This document shows, one piece after another, positions 27,216 through 36,688 of a stretch of DNA of 64,000 nt (the stretch's first letter is position 1; the number at the start of each line of letters is the position of its first letter). The notes under the pieces were generated by a model. It was not told the DNA's origin and did not search any database. It was given only the letters and a program-made list of their open reading frames with translations. Both the position numbers and the translations under genes were made by a program. Source of the DNA: Neisseria weaveri (lineage in GTDB: Bacteria > Pseudomonadota > Gammaproteobacteria > Burkholderiales > Neisseriaceae); assembly GCF_900638685.1 (NCBI RefSeq), contig NZ_LR134533.1:1488001-1552000 (forward strand), read 5' to 3'.

Positions 27216-29288
27216 TTATTTGATTGGTATATTTATTAATGTGTAAAGTTGCTTAATTTTAAACCATTGTTTTGATAGAAAGCTTCTATTTAAGTTGCTG
27301 TTTTGTTTTTTTTGTTTTTTTAATCTTTTTAAGGTCTCGATAGCAGTAGCAACATCAATCAAACCGAATGTTGTAGGGCTAATGTAGTTGGGATAGTGAA
27401 TCAAGGTGCCGGCCACCAGCTCCCATAACGCCAATTTTCGAGTGCGGCGCGGAAGGTTCAGATAATCCTGAGTCAATCCCCAGCCGGCATAAAACGGCAG
27501 GCCGTAGCAATGTACGGTTTTACCTCGCAATAAGGCCTCGAATCCGGACAGGGAGGTCAGGGTATGGACTTCATCTGCATGCTTGAGGCAAGTGAGGATG
27601 TCGCACTCGGTAACGGTTTGGTCGGCATAGCGTGATGCTTCTTCCGGCGGAATTGCGCCGACGCGGTTGCCGCTCACAACATCGGGATGGGGTTTGTAGA
27701 TGATGTAGGCATCGGGGTTCAGCTCGCGCACTTTTTTCAATAAACCCAAATTAGTGCGGATTTCAGGCAAACCGTGGCGGATGGAGGCATCGTCTTCTAC
27801 CTGACCGGGCACCAGCAGCACTTTGCGGTCGGTATTCGGAATATTGAGCGTGCCGTTGCCGACGTTGTATTTGCTGATTTCCGCTTCGGTAAGCGCTTGC
27901 TGCAAATAAGAGGCCGTCTGAAAATCCTGTGCGGTAAATTCGCGGCTCTGCAAAATGTGTTCCAAGCGGGAGGGCTGTTCTGCGTTGAAGTAAATGCCTT
28001 GATCGTCGATAACGAGCGAGAGCGGCGGCACCAGATTGGAGCCTAATCCCACCGAACGTATGAAACCGTCTTCCATCCGCAGTACGGGCAGATTGTGTTT
28101 TTGCGCAAAATCAGCCGATTCCTGACTGCCGTTTCCCCAAACCAAAAGCCGTGCATCGGACGGCAATGCGGATTTTTCCAGTTTTTTGAAGGATGAAACG
28201 AAATGCAGTCGGCAGGAGGGCACATTGAAAAATGGCTTGATTACTGCCTGTTTCCACAAAGACATGCCGACGCAGTAAAGATTGCCACGCAGCTTTTCAT
28301 TTAAGCGGCGGGCAGAAGAAAGATAGTCGATAACATCGAATATCGTTCCCGTTTTACCGGTGTTCGGGTTGATGTAGCGGCTGTATTGCAGATAGGCGGC
28401 AGCAAAAAGCTGCAACAGCGAGCGGGGGGCGCGACGTTTTTGTGCGGTTAAACCGGCTACACCGGAATGGCGGTCGTCGGAAACGCCCCAGCCTGCATAC
28501 CACGGCAGCCCGAAAGTGACCACGGGCTTGCCCAGCAGCAGGGCTTCAAATCCCATTTGAGAAGTAACGCAATAAACTTTGTCTGCTTGCTCCAAAAGGG
28601 AAATCGGATTGATGTCTTCTGCCACCAAACGCACATTTTCCGCATGGTTAGAGAGATCGGTAAGGTAACCGCGTTTTTTACCGCTCAATACATCGGGATG
28701 GGTTTTCACCCAGATTTCCGCATCGGGATTTTCAGATAAGGCCGTCTGAAACATGCGCTCAAAAGTATCTGTATCCGCGCCGCCGTATTGCACCGCCATA
28801 TCGCCGAAAGTTTGGTCTATAACCAACACAACTTCTTTTTCAGACAGCCGTTTGACAGAGAGGCCGTCTGAAAAGATTGGCGCATGGTTGTATTTGGAAA
28901 GTTTGTCTGCAACGATAAGGTCGATTGCTTTTCTAGCATCTTCAATGATTTCAGACGGCATGCTGTCCGCAGCCAAAACCAACTGCTCCAAACGCGAAGT
29001 GCGGGTGGTGTCGTAGTAAATACCCGAATCGTCAATCACCAGAGCAAGCGGCGGGCAGCCTGTTACGCCCAAACCGATTGAACGCAGAAAGCCGTCTTCC
29101 AAAGCAATGAATGGAAGGCGGTGTTTTTTTGCATAGGCGCGAGCTTTATGGGTGGTGGGGCGCAGACCCCAACCCAATACACAATTTATTTGGTTGGCTG
29201 ATGGATATAGATTACATTCAGTTAAAAATTCTTGTAGATATGGAATGTTGCGGATACCATTTGAAAAAATTTTAGGTGATTTCTTCAT
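27216..29288 (-). CDS. kpsC: Capsule poly-Kdo linker transferase KpsC/LipA
   Basis: KpsC extends the Kdo primer made by KpsS with alternating linkages, using two glycosyltransferase modules in one chain; the Neisseria name is LipA. The 690-residue product shows the internal duplication plainly: LEDGFLRSIGLGVTGCPPL in the N-half and MEDGFIRSVGLGSNLVPPL in the C-half, each followed by a VIDDxGIYY/F and a SRLE block, and paired WVKTHPDVLSG/YKPHPDVVSG motifs. Four uptake sequences lie within it (27911, 28739, 28861, 28950), unlike the biosynthesis genes upstream. A run of eight T near 27305 lies near the 3' end. Confidence 0.93.
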   Translation of the reverse strand: MKKSPKIFSNGIRNIPYLQEFLTECNLYPSANQINCVLGWGLRPTTHKARAYAKKHRLPFIALEDGFLRSIGLGVTGCPPLALVIDDSGIYYDTTRTSRLEQLVLAADSMPSEIIEDARKAIDLIVADKLSKYNHAPIFSDGLSVKRLSEKEVVLVIDQTFGDMAVQYGGADTDTFERMFQTALSENPDAEIWVKTHPDVLSGKKRGYLTDLSNHAENVRLVAEDINPISLLEQADKVYCVTSQMGFEALLLGKPVVTFGLPWYAGWGVSDDRHSGVAGLTAQKRRAPRSLLQLFAAAYLQYSRYINPNTGKTGTIFDVIDYLSSARRLNEKLRGNLYCVGMSLWKQAVIKPFFNVPSCRLHFVSSFKKLEKSALPSDARLLVWGNGSQESADFAQKHNLPVLRMEDGFIRSVGLGSNLVPPLSLVIDDQGIYFNAEQPSRLEHILQSREFTAQDFQTASYLQQALTEAEISKYNVGNGTLNIPNTDRKVLLVPGQVEDDASIRHGLPEIRTNLGLLKKVRELNPDAYIIYKPHPDVVSGNRVGAIPPEEASRYADQTVTECDILTCLKHADEVHTLTSLSGFEALLRGKTVHCYGLPFYAGWGLTQDYLNLPRRTRKLALWELVAGTLIHYPNYISPTTFGLIDVATAIETLKRLKKQKKQNSNLNRSFLSKQWFKIKQLYTLINIPIK

Positions 29289-29312
29289 AGCTATTTTATC
29301 AATACTAAATTT

Positions 29313-30467
29313 TTACAGAGAATCCATAACCTTATCTAAGAATTCAAGAAATTTATTTTTATCAATAATAATATCACCAGCAAGTGTTTGATTATTTCTA
29401 TAGTTAGAATGTGTAGGTTCTACATAATAAGCAGCATAGGTAGCGTTTCGCAGTTGAGCAGTGCGAAAATAGCTGACTCTGTTATAGTCAGTATTCATAA
29501 TTTCTAGAATTAATTTTAAATTTTGGGAAAAAGCACTATTAGCAATTCCCATACCATGAGGCCCAACAATAATTTCTGCATCTTTGAATAATTTTACTTG
29601 ATCTGATTTTGAGAATACTCCAGGGTCAATAATTACAAAACCTCTTTTTTGTAGTTCTTCTTCTAATACATATTCATTTAATGTTTTTCGAAAAGTAGCT
29701 TTATTTCTTGATACATAGATTCTTTTGTGTGATGTTTTTGCTACTAAATGATTTTCCTTAGTTAAAGAAGAAACTACTCTATTTGCTGTGTGGATATAAT
29801 GCATAGTTGGTGTATGTAAATGACCAAAACTGCCAAAACATGGAATTATCAATTGTTCGAATGATAGCCATTTGTGGTCTATTCGAATAATATTTTCTTT
29901 AGGAAGCCCAAGTTCTACTAAAAATTTTAGTAATTGATCATCTAATTCAGGTGTTATGTAGTTTAAATCATTTAATTTAAATCCCATTTGGCTGATAAAA
30001 TTTAAAATAGGCAAGCATTCTCTTAAGAGATGGTCAAGATTGCCAAAAGGATATAGCCATAGAGATATTCCTTCTATTCTTACCTTGGGTATAGTATTTA
30101 TATTCACATTGATAATGTTATTATTAACTTCAAAAAAACCAAATTTTTGGAAGTTAACTTTTGCCATATCATTTATAAAATTAAAGGCATAATATTTATC
30201 AAAAAACATACCCCAGTATCTAGGAAGTTTAGGGCATCTAGGAGTGACAGTGCACTCATTTATTTTTACAGAAAAAACTTCTGGAGCTGTATAAGAATCA
30301 GTAAAAATTTGTGATAATTCTTCTAATTTAATAGAATCTTCTTGTTTTTCAAAAAATTTCTTAGATGAAAAATTTAATTTTTGAGATTTTTCAAATTGAT
30401 AAAAAGTGCAGTTACTTATTGTCTTTTCATCTAATCTGCGTAAGTCAAGAGGATGATAGGAAAACAT
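29313..30467 (-). CDS. Glycosyltransferase family 61-like protein, capsule biosynthesis
   Basis: The product (384 residues from the ATG at 30467) contains the DUF563/GT61 pattern: a C-terminal half with HKRIYVSRNKATFRKTLNE, KRGFVIIDPGVFSKSDQVK and IIVGPHGMGIANSAF, the motif near the presumed nucleotide-sugar site. A longer frame begins at 30572 but overlaps the preceding gene by 60 bases. It is strongly AT-rich with no uptake sequence. Its position between the 545-residue gene and kpsC makes it a likely capsule-polymer transferase; donor and acceptor are unknown. Confidence 0.78.
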   Translation of the reverse strand: MFSYHPLDLRRLDEKTISNCTFYQFEKSQKLNFSSKKFFEKQEDSIKLEELSQIFTDSYTAPEVFSVKINECTVTPRCPKLPRYWGMFFDKYYAFNFINDMAKVNFQKFGFFEVNNNIINVNINTIPKVRIEGISLWLYPFGNLDHLLRECLPILNFISQMGFKLNDLNYITPELDDQLLKFLVELGLPKENIIRIDHKWLSFEQLIIPCFGSFGHLHTPTMHYIHTANRVVSSLTKENHLVAKTSHKRIYVSRNKATFRKTLNEYVLEEELQKRGFVIIDPGVFSKSDQVKLFKDAEIIVGPHGMGIANSAFSQNLKLILEIMNTDYNRVSYFRTAQLRNATYAAYYVEPTHSNYRNNQTLAGDIIIDKNKFLEFLDKVMDSL

Positions 30468-30510
30468 AATTATGATCCAAGTATAAATTAATAGTAAAAA
30501 ATATATTTGA

Positions 30511-32148
30511 TTAAATTTTTGATTTAAAAAAATGGTGGAATAATCGTAAAAATTGATTAGGTGAGTCTGCAAAAAATTGTCTTGGATTGTTTTTGAATTT
30601 ATTGATTTTCCTATTTATTTTTATATTCTTATTTATTTTACTCGATTGTTCAATAAAATTATTATTTTTAATAATTAATTCTTTTTCAGATTGAGAATTG
30701 TCTATATTTTTAGAGTTTTTTATAGTGTTGTTGGGTAATAAGGTAGATGGAGCATTTGTATCCTGTATGCGTTGGCTTTGTTTGCCAGATACAAGGGAAA
30801 TAAAGTTTGGTAAGGTGAAAATCTTTTGCAAAATTGCCACACCTGAATCATGAACAGAAACAGTATGTTTTTGTAATAAAATAGTGATAAATTTTTCAAA
30901 CAAATCTAGCTCATGCATTGATAATATATTATTTATTTCATGGTTTTTTATATGACGAATGAAGGTCTCAATGTCATTCAAATCATAATCAGAAGTAAAT
31001 CCTTTTTTTCCGTAAAATGCATTACCGAATTGAACTGTTTTAAAGCCTTCAAAAGTAGCTTCTAATAAGCCTTGAGAATTGAGTCCTACTACCCAATCAG
31101 TCTGATTAAATAACTGTTTGATAGAATAGTGATCTACTAATTTAATCCTGTTTTGCTGCTCATTAGTCAAATTTTCAATAAACTCAGTTAATATATTTTT
31201 AGTTAATGATGTATGAATGTTATTTTTCTTCTCTTCCCAAGGGTGAGTTTTCATAACAACATTGAACCCATTCTTTGTTAACTTATCTATAAGTTCTTTA
31301 TAAAATGAAATTGTTGATATTCCAGTATTTTTATATTCAAGTACAGAAAAATCATTAATTACTTGCCCTATAATACTCACGCAAGGTAAAGATTTTTCTG
31401 AAAATTCTATTGTTTCAGAAAAATCTGGTTGCTCTACGTTCTTGTTTTTTGATAGAAGAATCTTGTTGATGGCTTTGGAACGTTCTCTATCGTATTCGGT
31501 ATTAGTTCCTAAATTGTTTAAATAATTTTGATAAACAGCAGGATGTTTTATATCGCAATTGTTTGCAATACTAGAATATCGTTCTTCACAATAATATTCG
31601 TTACCTGTAAATAGACTTTCCATTACCATCACTTTGGTTGGTGTGAACTTTAGTTGTTCGATCAAAGCTTTTTGATAAGTCAAACCACCTGAAAAAACAC
31701 AACAATGAGTAAATGGGTACAATTCTGTTAAACGAACTTTCCAGAAATCTAGCCAATACCATGCTGAAGCCATATTTTGCAAAAGAATATTTTTATTTTC
31801 CGCTAGTAATTTATTAAATATTCCTATATTAGATTTAGGATAAGGCTTTTCATACCAAGAAGGTAATGTGGAGACTAATGTTAAAATTTCTGCCCGACAA
31901 ATAGAAAAAAGATTAATGTCATTAATTTTAAAATCTTGTAAATCCCCGGATGATAATTTTGATAAAATTTCAATTTTATCAATTAATTTATCTAACTTGC
32001 TGTCATAAACCCCATATAAAGAAATCCAATCTTTATGGCTTTGCTCAAAGTGAACTTTTACTTTATTTTTTTCAATAAATTTAAAAAATGATCCAAAATT
32101 TTTTTTATTAATGTGTAATGAATCTGCTACCAAAATTGATATATTCAT
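30511..32148 (-). CDS. Putative capsule glycosyltransferase/polymerase, novel
   Basis: I do not recognise a named family for this 545-residue protein. Its middle part resembles capsule synthesis proteins of the KpsC/KpsS superfamily in layout: VMVMESLFTGNEYYCEERY, then VVMKTHPWEEKK and VVGLNSQGLLEATFEG (compare the KHHP and TLNSTSG blocks of KpsS). A Ser/Asn/Lys-rich linker (about 455-515) leads to the C-terminal KNPRQFFADSPNQFLRL, a basic tail seen on several surface-polysaccharide transferases. It is strongly AT-rich, without uptake sequences, between GT4 and GT61 genes. A role in making or polymerising the repeat unit is inferred. Confidence 0.6.
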   Translation of the reverse strand: MNISILVADSLHINKKNFGSFFKFIEKNKVKVHFEQSHKDWISLYGVYDSKLDKLIDKIEILSKLSSGDLQDFKINDINLFSICRAEILTLVSTLPSWYEKPYPKSNIGIFNKLLAENKNILLQNMASAWYWLDFWKVRLTELYPFTHCCVFSGGLTYQKALIEQLKFTPTKVMVMESLFTGNEYYCEERYSSIANNCDIKHPAVYQNYLNNLGTNTEYDRERSKAINKILLSKNKNVEQPDFSETIEFSEKSLPCVSIIGQVINDFSVLEYKNTGISTISFYKELIDKLTKNGFNVVMKTHPWEEKKNNIHTSLTKNILTEFIENLTNEQQNRIKLVDHYSIKQLFNQTDWVVGLNSQGLLEATFEGFKTVQFGNAFYGKKGFTSDYDLNDIETFIRHIKNHEINNILSMHELDLFEKFITILLQKHTVSVHDSGVAILQKIFTLPNFISLVSGKQSQRIQDTNAPSTLLPNNTIKNSKNIDNSQSEKELIIKNNNFIEQSSKINKNIKINRKINKFKNNPRQFFADSPNQFLRLFHHFFKSKI

Positions 32149-32161
32149 GTTTAGTCCCCGA

Positions 32162-33208
32162 TTAATTTTTTTGATCTAATATATGTTTATAGACTGAAAT
32201 ATTACTTAAAACACTTTGTTCCCAACTTAATGCTAACGAAGTTGTTTCTTTTGCATTTTTTATCATATTAAGTAGTTTATTCCGATTGTAAACACATATA
32301 TCCATAATATTTTCTGCATCTATATCTGGATTTAATGTTAAAAATAATCCATTTATATTATTTTTAATGATATCTTTGGGCATCCCTATATATGATGAAA
32401 ATATTGGAGTTCCTGTTGCAATTGCTTCTGGTGTGTTTGCAGGCCCTCCTTCATGACTACTGCACATTAATAGAATATCTATATTTTCATAAAAACTTTG
32501 AAACATACGATAAGGTAATCTCTCGTAGGAAATAGCTTCAAATCCTAAGCTTCTCATCTCTATTGTATTCAAGGTTCTGTCTTGCCCAACGAAAACAAAA
32601 TTAAAATATTTGGGATCTAATCGTTTTGCTAATTCAAAAAGATAAGCCTCTCCTTTAACTCTACGAGCATATCTACGTGAAGCCATTCCTAGAGTTATTT
32701 TATTATTTTCTTCGCATAACCTTGAGAAAGATGAATCATTTTTAGGTCGTAGATACTTGCTATGATATCCATGAGGGATTACATATAGTTTTTTTGTGTC
32801 AATACCTTGATCAATTAAAATTTCTTTTTGGCTTTGATTTAAACAGATGATCGCTGCTGATTCCATATAACGAGGAATGAAGCGAAATTTCGCATGCCAA
32901 GGATCTGGATCATTTAAATCATGATGCACAGTACACACAGAATTATTTCGTAATTTGGACTCTAGATGAGGACGATGATAATGATAAATATCAGCGTTTT
33001 CCAAAGGTTCAATGCTCACAATATGTTCAAATACTTGGCTGCCATATTGTTTAAAATATTCGATAATTGCTGTAAATATACTGCTATGAATATCTCTTGA
33101 CATTACATGGTTTACTATATATTTACCTTTTACTGTTCTGTCAGATTTCTCAAAAATTTGACTTTGCATTATTAGAAGATCAGATATTTTAGAATTTTCA
33201 TTATTCAT
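32162..33208 (-). CDS. Glycosyltransferase family 4-like protein, capsule biosynthesis
   Basis: The 348-residue protein has a GT-B/GT4 layout: an N-terminal domain with YHYHRPHLESKLRNN and CTVHHDLNDPDPW, a central KLYVIPHGYHSKYL, and a nucleotide-binding C-domain with LGMASRRYARRVKGEAY, FVFVGQDR and CSSHEGGPANTPEAIATGTP, which includes the EX7E-like donor-site glutamates. It is the first gene of the leftward capsule operon, 13 bases before the next gene, and is strongly AT-rich without uptake sequences. The sugar it transfers cannot be read from the sequence. Confidence 0.82.
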   Translation of the reverse strand: MNNENSKISDLLIMQSQIFEKSDRTVKGKYIVNHVMSRDIHSSIFTAIIEYFKQYGSQVFEHIVSIEPLENADIYHYHRPHLESKLRNNSVCTVHHDLNDPDPWHAKFRFIPRYMESAAIICLNQSQKEILIDQGIDTKKLYVIPHGYHSKYLRPKNDSSFSRLCEENNKITLGMASRRYARRVKGEAYLFELAKRLDPKYFNFVFVGQDRTLNTIEMRSLGFEAISYERLPYRMFQSFYENIDILLMCSSHEGGPANTPEAIATGTPIFSSYIGMPKDIIKNNINGLFLTLNPDIDAENIMDICVYNRNKLLNMIKNAKETTSLALSWEQSVLSNISVYKHILDQKN

Positions 33209-33489
33209 TTTGCTTGCTCGTAATGATTTAAAAGTATATTTGAAAATATTACTAATGTGATTATTCTTGTCTTTAAATTAAAGAAATACTGAATTTAGAT
33301 TCATTATTTTTCATCTCTTATTTTATTATAGTACATTTTGTAATTATTATAAAATTTATGTTCAATAATTTCATAGTATTAATGTGTATTTTGAATTTTT
33401 GTAAAATAATTTTAGCAATTATCGCAAATATATTCTGTTAATTGATACAATGTCAGCTATATATATTCGTAGAACTGGAAACCTAATAA
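33209..33489. promoter_or_regulatory. Divergent capsule promoter region
   Basis: The 281-base, very AT-rich spacer separates the leftward biosynthesis operon from the rightward ctrA operon and must hold both promoters. Several TATAAT-like sequences occur, too many to assign one. I do not see the 8-bp tandem repeat that forms the meningococcal capsule RNA thermosensor. Confidence 0.55.
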
Positions 33490-34659
33490 ATGATGAGAGG
33501 AAGAGAGTTTGTACTTTGTGCAATTTTAATAATATCAGCTGGTTGTGGTAATTTGCCAACATCGGGTCCGACACAAATTGGGGTAATTGGTTTGAAAAGC
33601 CAAACTGCTCAAGTTTCTGTACCTGATGTGGCAGTGATTGATGTTGATGAAAATGTAACCTCAGATTTGTATCGTGTGGCTTACGGGCAATCTTTTGCTG
33701 ATTTTGGTTTGAGAGGATCCAGCTCAATTGATGTGATTGGTGCAGGGGATGTGCTTGAAATCACATTATGGGAAGCTGCTCCGGCAGTGTTGTTTGGCGG
33801 TGCTTTAAACTCTTTGGGTTCCGGATCTGCCCGAACAGTTAATCTTCCGCCTCAAATGGTAAATTCTAAGGGAGTTATTTCCGTGCCTTTTTTGGGAGCT
33901 GTGTCTGTGCGGGGTAAAACGACTGAAGTAATTCAAAAAGAGATTGTAGGCCGTCTGAAAAAAATGGCAAACCAGCCTCAAGCTATGATACGTGTTGTTC
34001 AAAATAATTCCAGTAATGCTACGGTAATTCGAGCCGGGCGCAGTATCAGGATGCCTTTAACCGGTCATCGTGAGCGGGTTTTGGATGCGGTGGCCGCTAT
34101 TGGAGGTACGGATAGTGGAGTACAAGATATATCTGTACAGATGACCCGTAGAACCATGGTTCGTACGGTTGCTTTGGAAACGATTACAGCTCAACCGGCG
34201 CAAAATATTGTTTTACAGCCGGGAGATGTGATTACTTTGCTTTCAAAGCCTCTCAGTTTCACTGCCTTGGGTGCACTTGGTAAAAACCAGCAAATTTCTT
34301 TTTCGGCCAAAGGTATGAATTTGGGTGAGGCTATTGGTGCATCAGGTGGTTTGTTGGACAGACGTGCAAACCCTAAAGGCGTGTTCGTGTTCCGCTATCA
34401 GTCTTTAAATTTGTTACCAAAAGAAGAAAAAGAGAAGTGGTTGGCAAAAGGTTATGATGTTTCAATGGAAGTGCCTACTGTGTATAGAATGAATCTTTTG
34501 GATGCGAATTCGTTGTTTTGGTTGCAGAAATTTCCTATGAAGGATAAAGACATCGTTTATGTTGCTAATGCACCGTTGGCTGAAATGCAAAAATTCTTGC
34601 AGTTTGTGTTTTCTCCGGTGGTGGGTGGTGTGAATAGTGTGAACAATATAGCTAATTGA
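33490..34659 (+). CDS. ctrA: Capsule polysaccharide export outer-membrane lipoprotein CtrA
   Basis: CtrA is the Wza/KpsD-type outer-membrane channel of the capsule exporter. The 389-residue product has a lipoprotein signal ending IISAGC (Cys19), a polysaccharide export domain (GAGDVLEITLWEAAP; GVISVPFLGAVSVRGKT) and SLBB-like repeats further on (QPGDVITLLSKP). It contains one uptake sequence at 33948-33959 (GRLK). Its stop codon overlaps the region just before ctrB, starting the four-gene operon ctrA-ctrB-ctrC-ctrD. Confidence 0.93.
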   Translation: MMRGREFVLCAILIISAGCGNLPTSGPTQIGVIGLKSQTAQVSVPDVAVIDVDENVTSDLYRVAYGQSFADFGLRGSSSIDVIGAGDVLEITLWEAAPAVLFGGALNSLGSGSARTVNLPPQMVNSKGVISVPFLGAVSVRGKTTEVIQKEIVGRLKKMANQPQAMIRVVQNNSSNATVIRAGRSIRMPLTGHRERVLDAVAAIGGTDSGVQDISVQMTRRTMVRTVALETITAQPAQNIVLQPGDVITLLSKPLSFTALGALGKNQQISFSAKGMNLGEAIGASGGLLDRRANPKGVFVFRYQSLNLLPKEEKEKWLAKGYDVSMEVPTVYRMNLLDANSLFWLQKFPMKDKDIVYVANAPLAEMQKFLQFVFSPVVGGVNSVNNIAN

Positions 34660-34685
34660 TAGCGAATAGAAAGTGTAAATTAAAG

Positions 34686-35891
34686 ATGTCTGAAAAAAAT
34701 ACGGATACAGAAAATGTTCAAACAAAATCTGAAGAAAAACAGGATACTACAAATAATCTTCAGCATAATGCAAATAGAAAATATAAGAAAAATGGGGTTT
34801 GTATGCCTAAGCCCGGACCATTGGCTTGGGCTACGATTATTATTCCTACAGTATGTTCATTGATTTATTTTTCAGCATGGGCGGCAGATCGATATACGTC
34901 TGAATCCAGTTTTGTGGTGCGCTCTTCTCACAATCAAACTTCGACCGGTGGTTTGGGAGCTTTATTGCAGAGTGCAGGATTTACTCGCTCGCAAGACGAT
35001 ACTTATACTGTTCGTGAGTATATGGGTTCGCGCACAGCTTTGGGAGAATTGAGCAAAACCATTCCTGTTCGCGCCTATTATGAAGAGAAAGGTGATGTAT
35101 TCAGCCGCTTCAATGGTTTTGGTTTCCGAGATTCAGCTGAGGCTTTCTATCAATATTACAAAGAAAAAATCAACATTGCTTTTGATCCTGTATCCGGCAT
35201 TTCTACATTGGCGGTGGAGTCGTTTGACGCCAAAGAGTCACAGCAAATCAATGAGGCTCTGCTCAGCAAGGGTGAAGAACTGATTAATAGGCTGAATGCC
35301 CGTGCGCGCAAAGATACTATTGATCAAGCTCAGCAAAACGTTGCTGTAGCGGAGGAGCGTGTTAAAAACGCGGCTGAAGAAATGGCTGTGTATCGCACTA
35401 AAAACGGTATTTTTGACTTAAAAGCCCAATCTGAAGCACAGATGAATTTGGTGTCGAAACTACAGGATGAGTTAATCGTTATTCAGACGCAATTAGACCA
35501 AGTCAAGGCAGTTACTCCGGAAAACCCCCAGATTCCCGGTTTGAAAGCACGTGAAAAAAGCCTGCAGAAGGAAATCAAACAGCAAATGCAGATGATTTCA
35601 GGTGGCTCAAGTAATTCTATCACTGCACAAGCTGCAGCATATCAGCGTTTGTTCTTGGAAAATGAGTTGGCGGAGAAGCAATTGGCTGCAGCAATTGCTG
35701 CTTTGGAAAACGCTAAAGCCGAGGCGGAGCGCAAGCAGCTCTATCTTGAAGTTGTGTCTAAGCCAAGTCGTCCGGATATGGCATTAAAACCTCAACGTTT
35801 ATACAACATTGTTGCAACATTTTTTATTGGTTTAATGTTGTATGGTATTTTAAGTTTGTTGATTGCCAGTGTAAGAGAGCATAAAAACTGA
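34686..35891 (+). CDS. ctrB: Capsule export inner-membrane adaptor CtrB
   Basis: CtrB (KpsE family) links the inner-membrane ABC transporter to the outer-membrane channel. From the ATG at 34686, preceded by TTAAAGA, the product is 401 residues: a hydrophilic N-tail, one membrane helix (about residues 47-67, WATIIIPTVCSLIYFSAW), a long periplasmic region with coiled-coil heptads (about 215-360) and a C-terminal membrane helix. The frame extends 10 codons upstream into ctrA, but that start is less likely. Its stop overlaps the ctrC start (TGATG). Confidence 0.92.
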   Translation: MSEKNTDTENVQTKSEEKQDTTNNLQHNANRKYKKNGVCMPKPGPLAWATIIIPTVCSLIYFSAWAADRYTSESSFVVRSSHNQTSTGGLGALLQSAGFTRSQDDTYTVREYMGSRTALGELSKTIPVRAYYEEKGDVFSRFNGFGFRDSAEAFYQYYKEKINIAFDPVSGISTLAVESFDAKESQQINEALLSKGEELINRLNARARKDTIDQAQQNVAVAEERVKNAAEEMAVYRTKNGIFDLKAQSEAQMNLVSKLQDELIVIQTQLDQVKAVTPENPQIPGLKAREKSLQKEIKQQMQMISGGSSNSITAQAAAYQRLFLENELAEKQLAAAIAALENAKAEAERKQLYLEVVSKPSRPDMALKPQRLYNIVATFFIGLMLYGILSLLIASVREHKN

Positions 35892-36688
35892 TGAAAGCGT
35901 TGCACGAAACTACTTTTCGGGAGTCTTTAGCGATTCAAAAACGGGTGGTTGGTGCGCTTTTGATGCGCGAAATCATTACCCGTTACGGGCGCAATAACAT
36001 TGGTTTTTTGTGGCTGTTTGTAGAGCCGTTATTATTTACCTTGCTCATTGTGATGCTTTGGAAATTTGTCAGGGCTGATCAGATTTCATCTTTAAATATT
36101 GTTGCCTTTGTACTGACCGGTTATCCGATGGCCATGATGTGGCGTAATGCTTCCAACCGTGCGGTGGGCGCGATTTCGGCGAATGCCAGCTTGCTTTATC
36201 ACCGAAATGTAAGGGTGTTTGATACGATTCTAGCCCGTGTATTATTGGAAATTGCCGGAGCTACCATCGCGCAAGTTGTGATTATGGCTGTTTTCATTGC
36301 AATAAAATGGGTAGAGATGCCGGCCGATATTTTTTATATGCTGATTGCTTGGTTGCTGATGGCTATGTTTGCATTTGGTTTAGGCTTAATTATTTGCTCC
36401 ATTGCGTTCAAGTTTGATGTATTTGGCAAGCTGTGGAGTACTTTAAGTTTCGTGATGTTGCCTTTGTCAGGGGCTTTCTTTTTTGTCTCTACATTACCAT
36501 ATCAAGCTCAGGAATACATGTTGTGGATTCCTATGGTGCACGGCACGGAGATGTTCAGACAGGGATATTTTGGCAATACGGTTACCACATTGGAAAACCC
36601 ATGGTATTTATTATTATGCAACTTGGTCATGTTATTTATCGGATTGGCAATGGTGGCTAAGTTTAGCAAGGGGGTAGAACCGCAATGA
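35891..36688 (+). CDS. ctrC: Capsule ABC exporter membrane protein CtrC
   Basis: CtrC (KpsM family) is the transmembrane half of the capsule ABC-2 exporter. The 265-residue product has an amphipathic N-terminus with [22 protein letters not shown], the family signature, and six membrane segments. The final loop [18 protein letters not shown] and [11 protein letters not shown] are typical of polysaccharide exporters. It overlaps both neighbours by a few bases, so CtrB, CtrC and CtrD are made in step. Confidence 0.95.
   Translation: MKALHETTFRESLAIQKRVVGALLMREIITRYGRNNIGFLWLFVEPLLFTLLIVMLWKFVRADQISSLNIVAFVLTGYPMAMMWRNASNRAVGAISANASLLYHRNVRVFDTILARVLLEIAGATIAQVVIMAVFIAIKWVEMPADIFYMLIAWLLMAMFAFGLGLIICSIAFKFDVFGKLWSTLSFVMLPLSGAFFFVSTLPYQAQEYMLWIPMVHGTEMFRQGYFGNTVTTLENPWYLLLCNLVMLFIGLAMVAKFSKGVEPQ

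Noticed and set aside
27299..27335. T-rich runs near the kpsC 3' end as a phase-variation switch
   Set aside because: The longest run is about eight and lies in the last codons, so a frameshift would alter only the tail. Kept only as a note.
33209..33489. Capsule RNA thermosensor upstream of ctrA
   Set aside because: No 8-bp tandem repeat or obvious hairpin covering the ctrA ribosome binding site was found.
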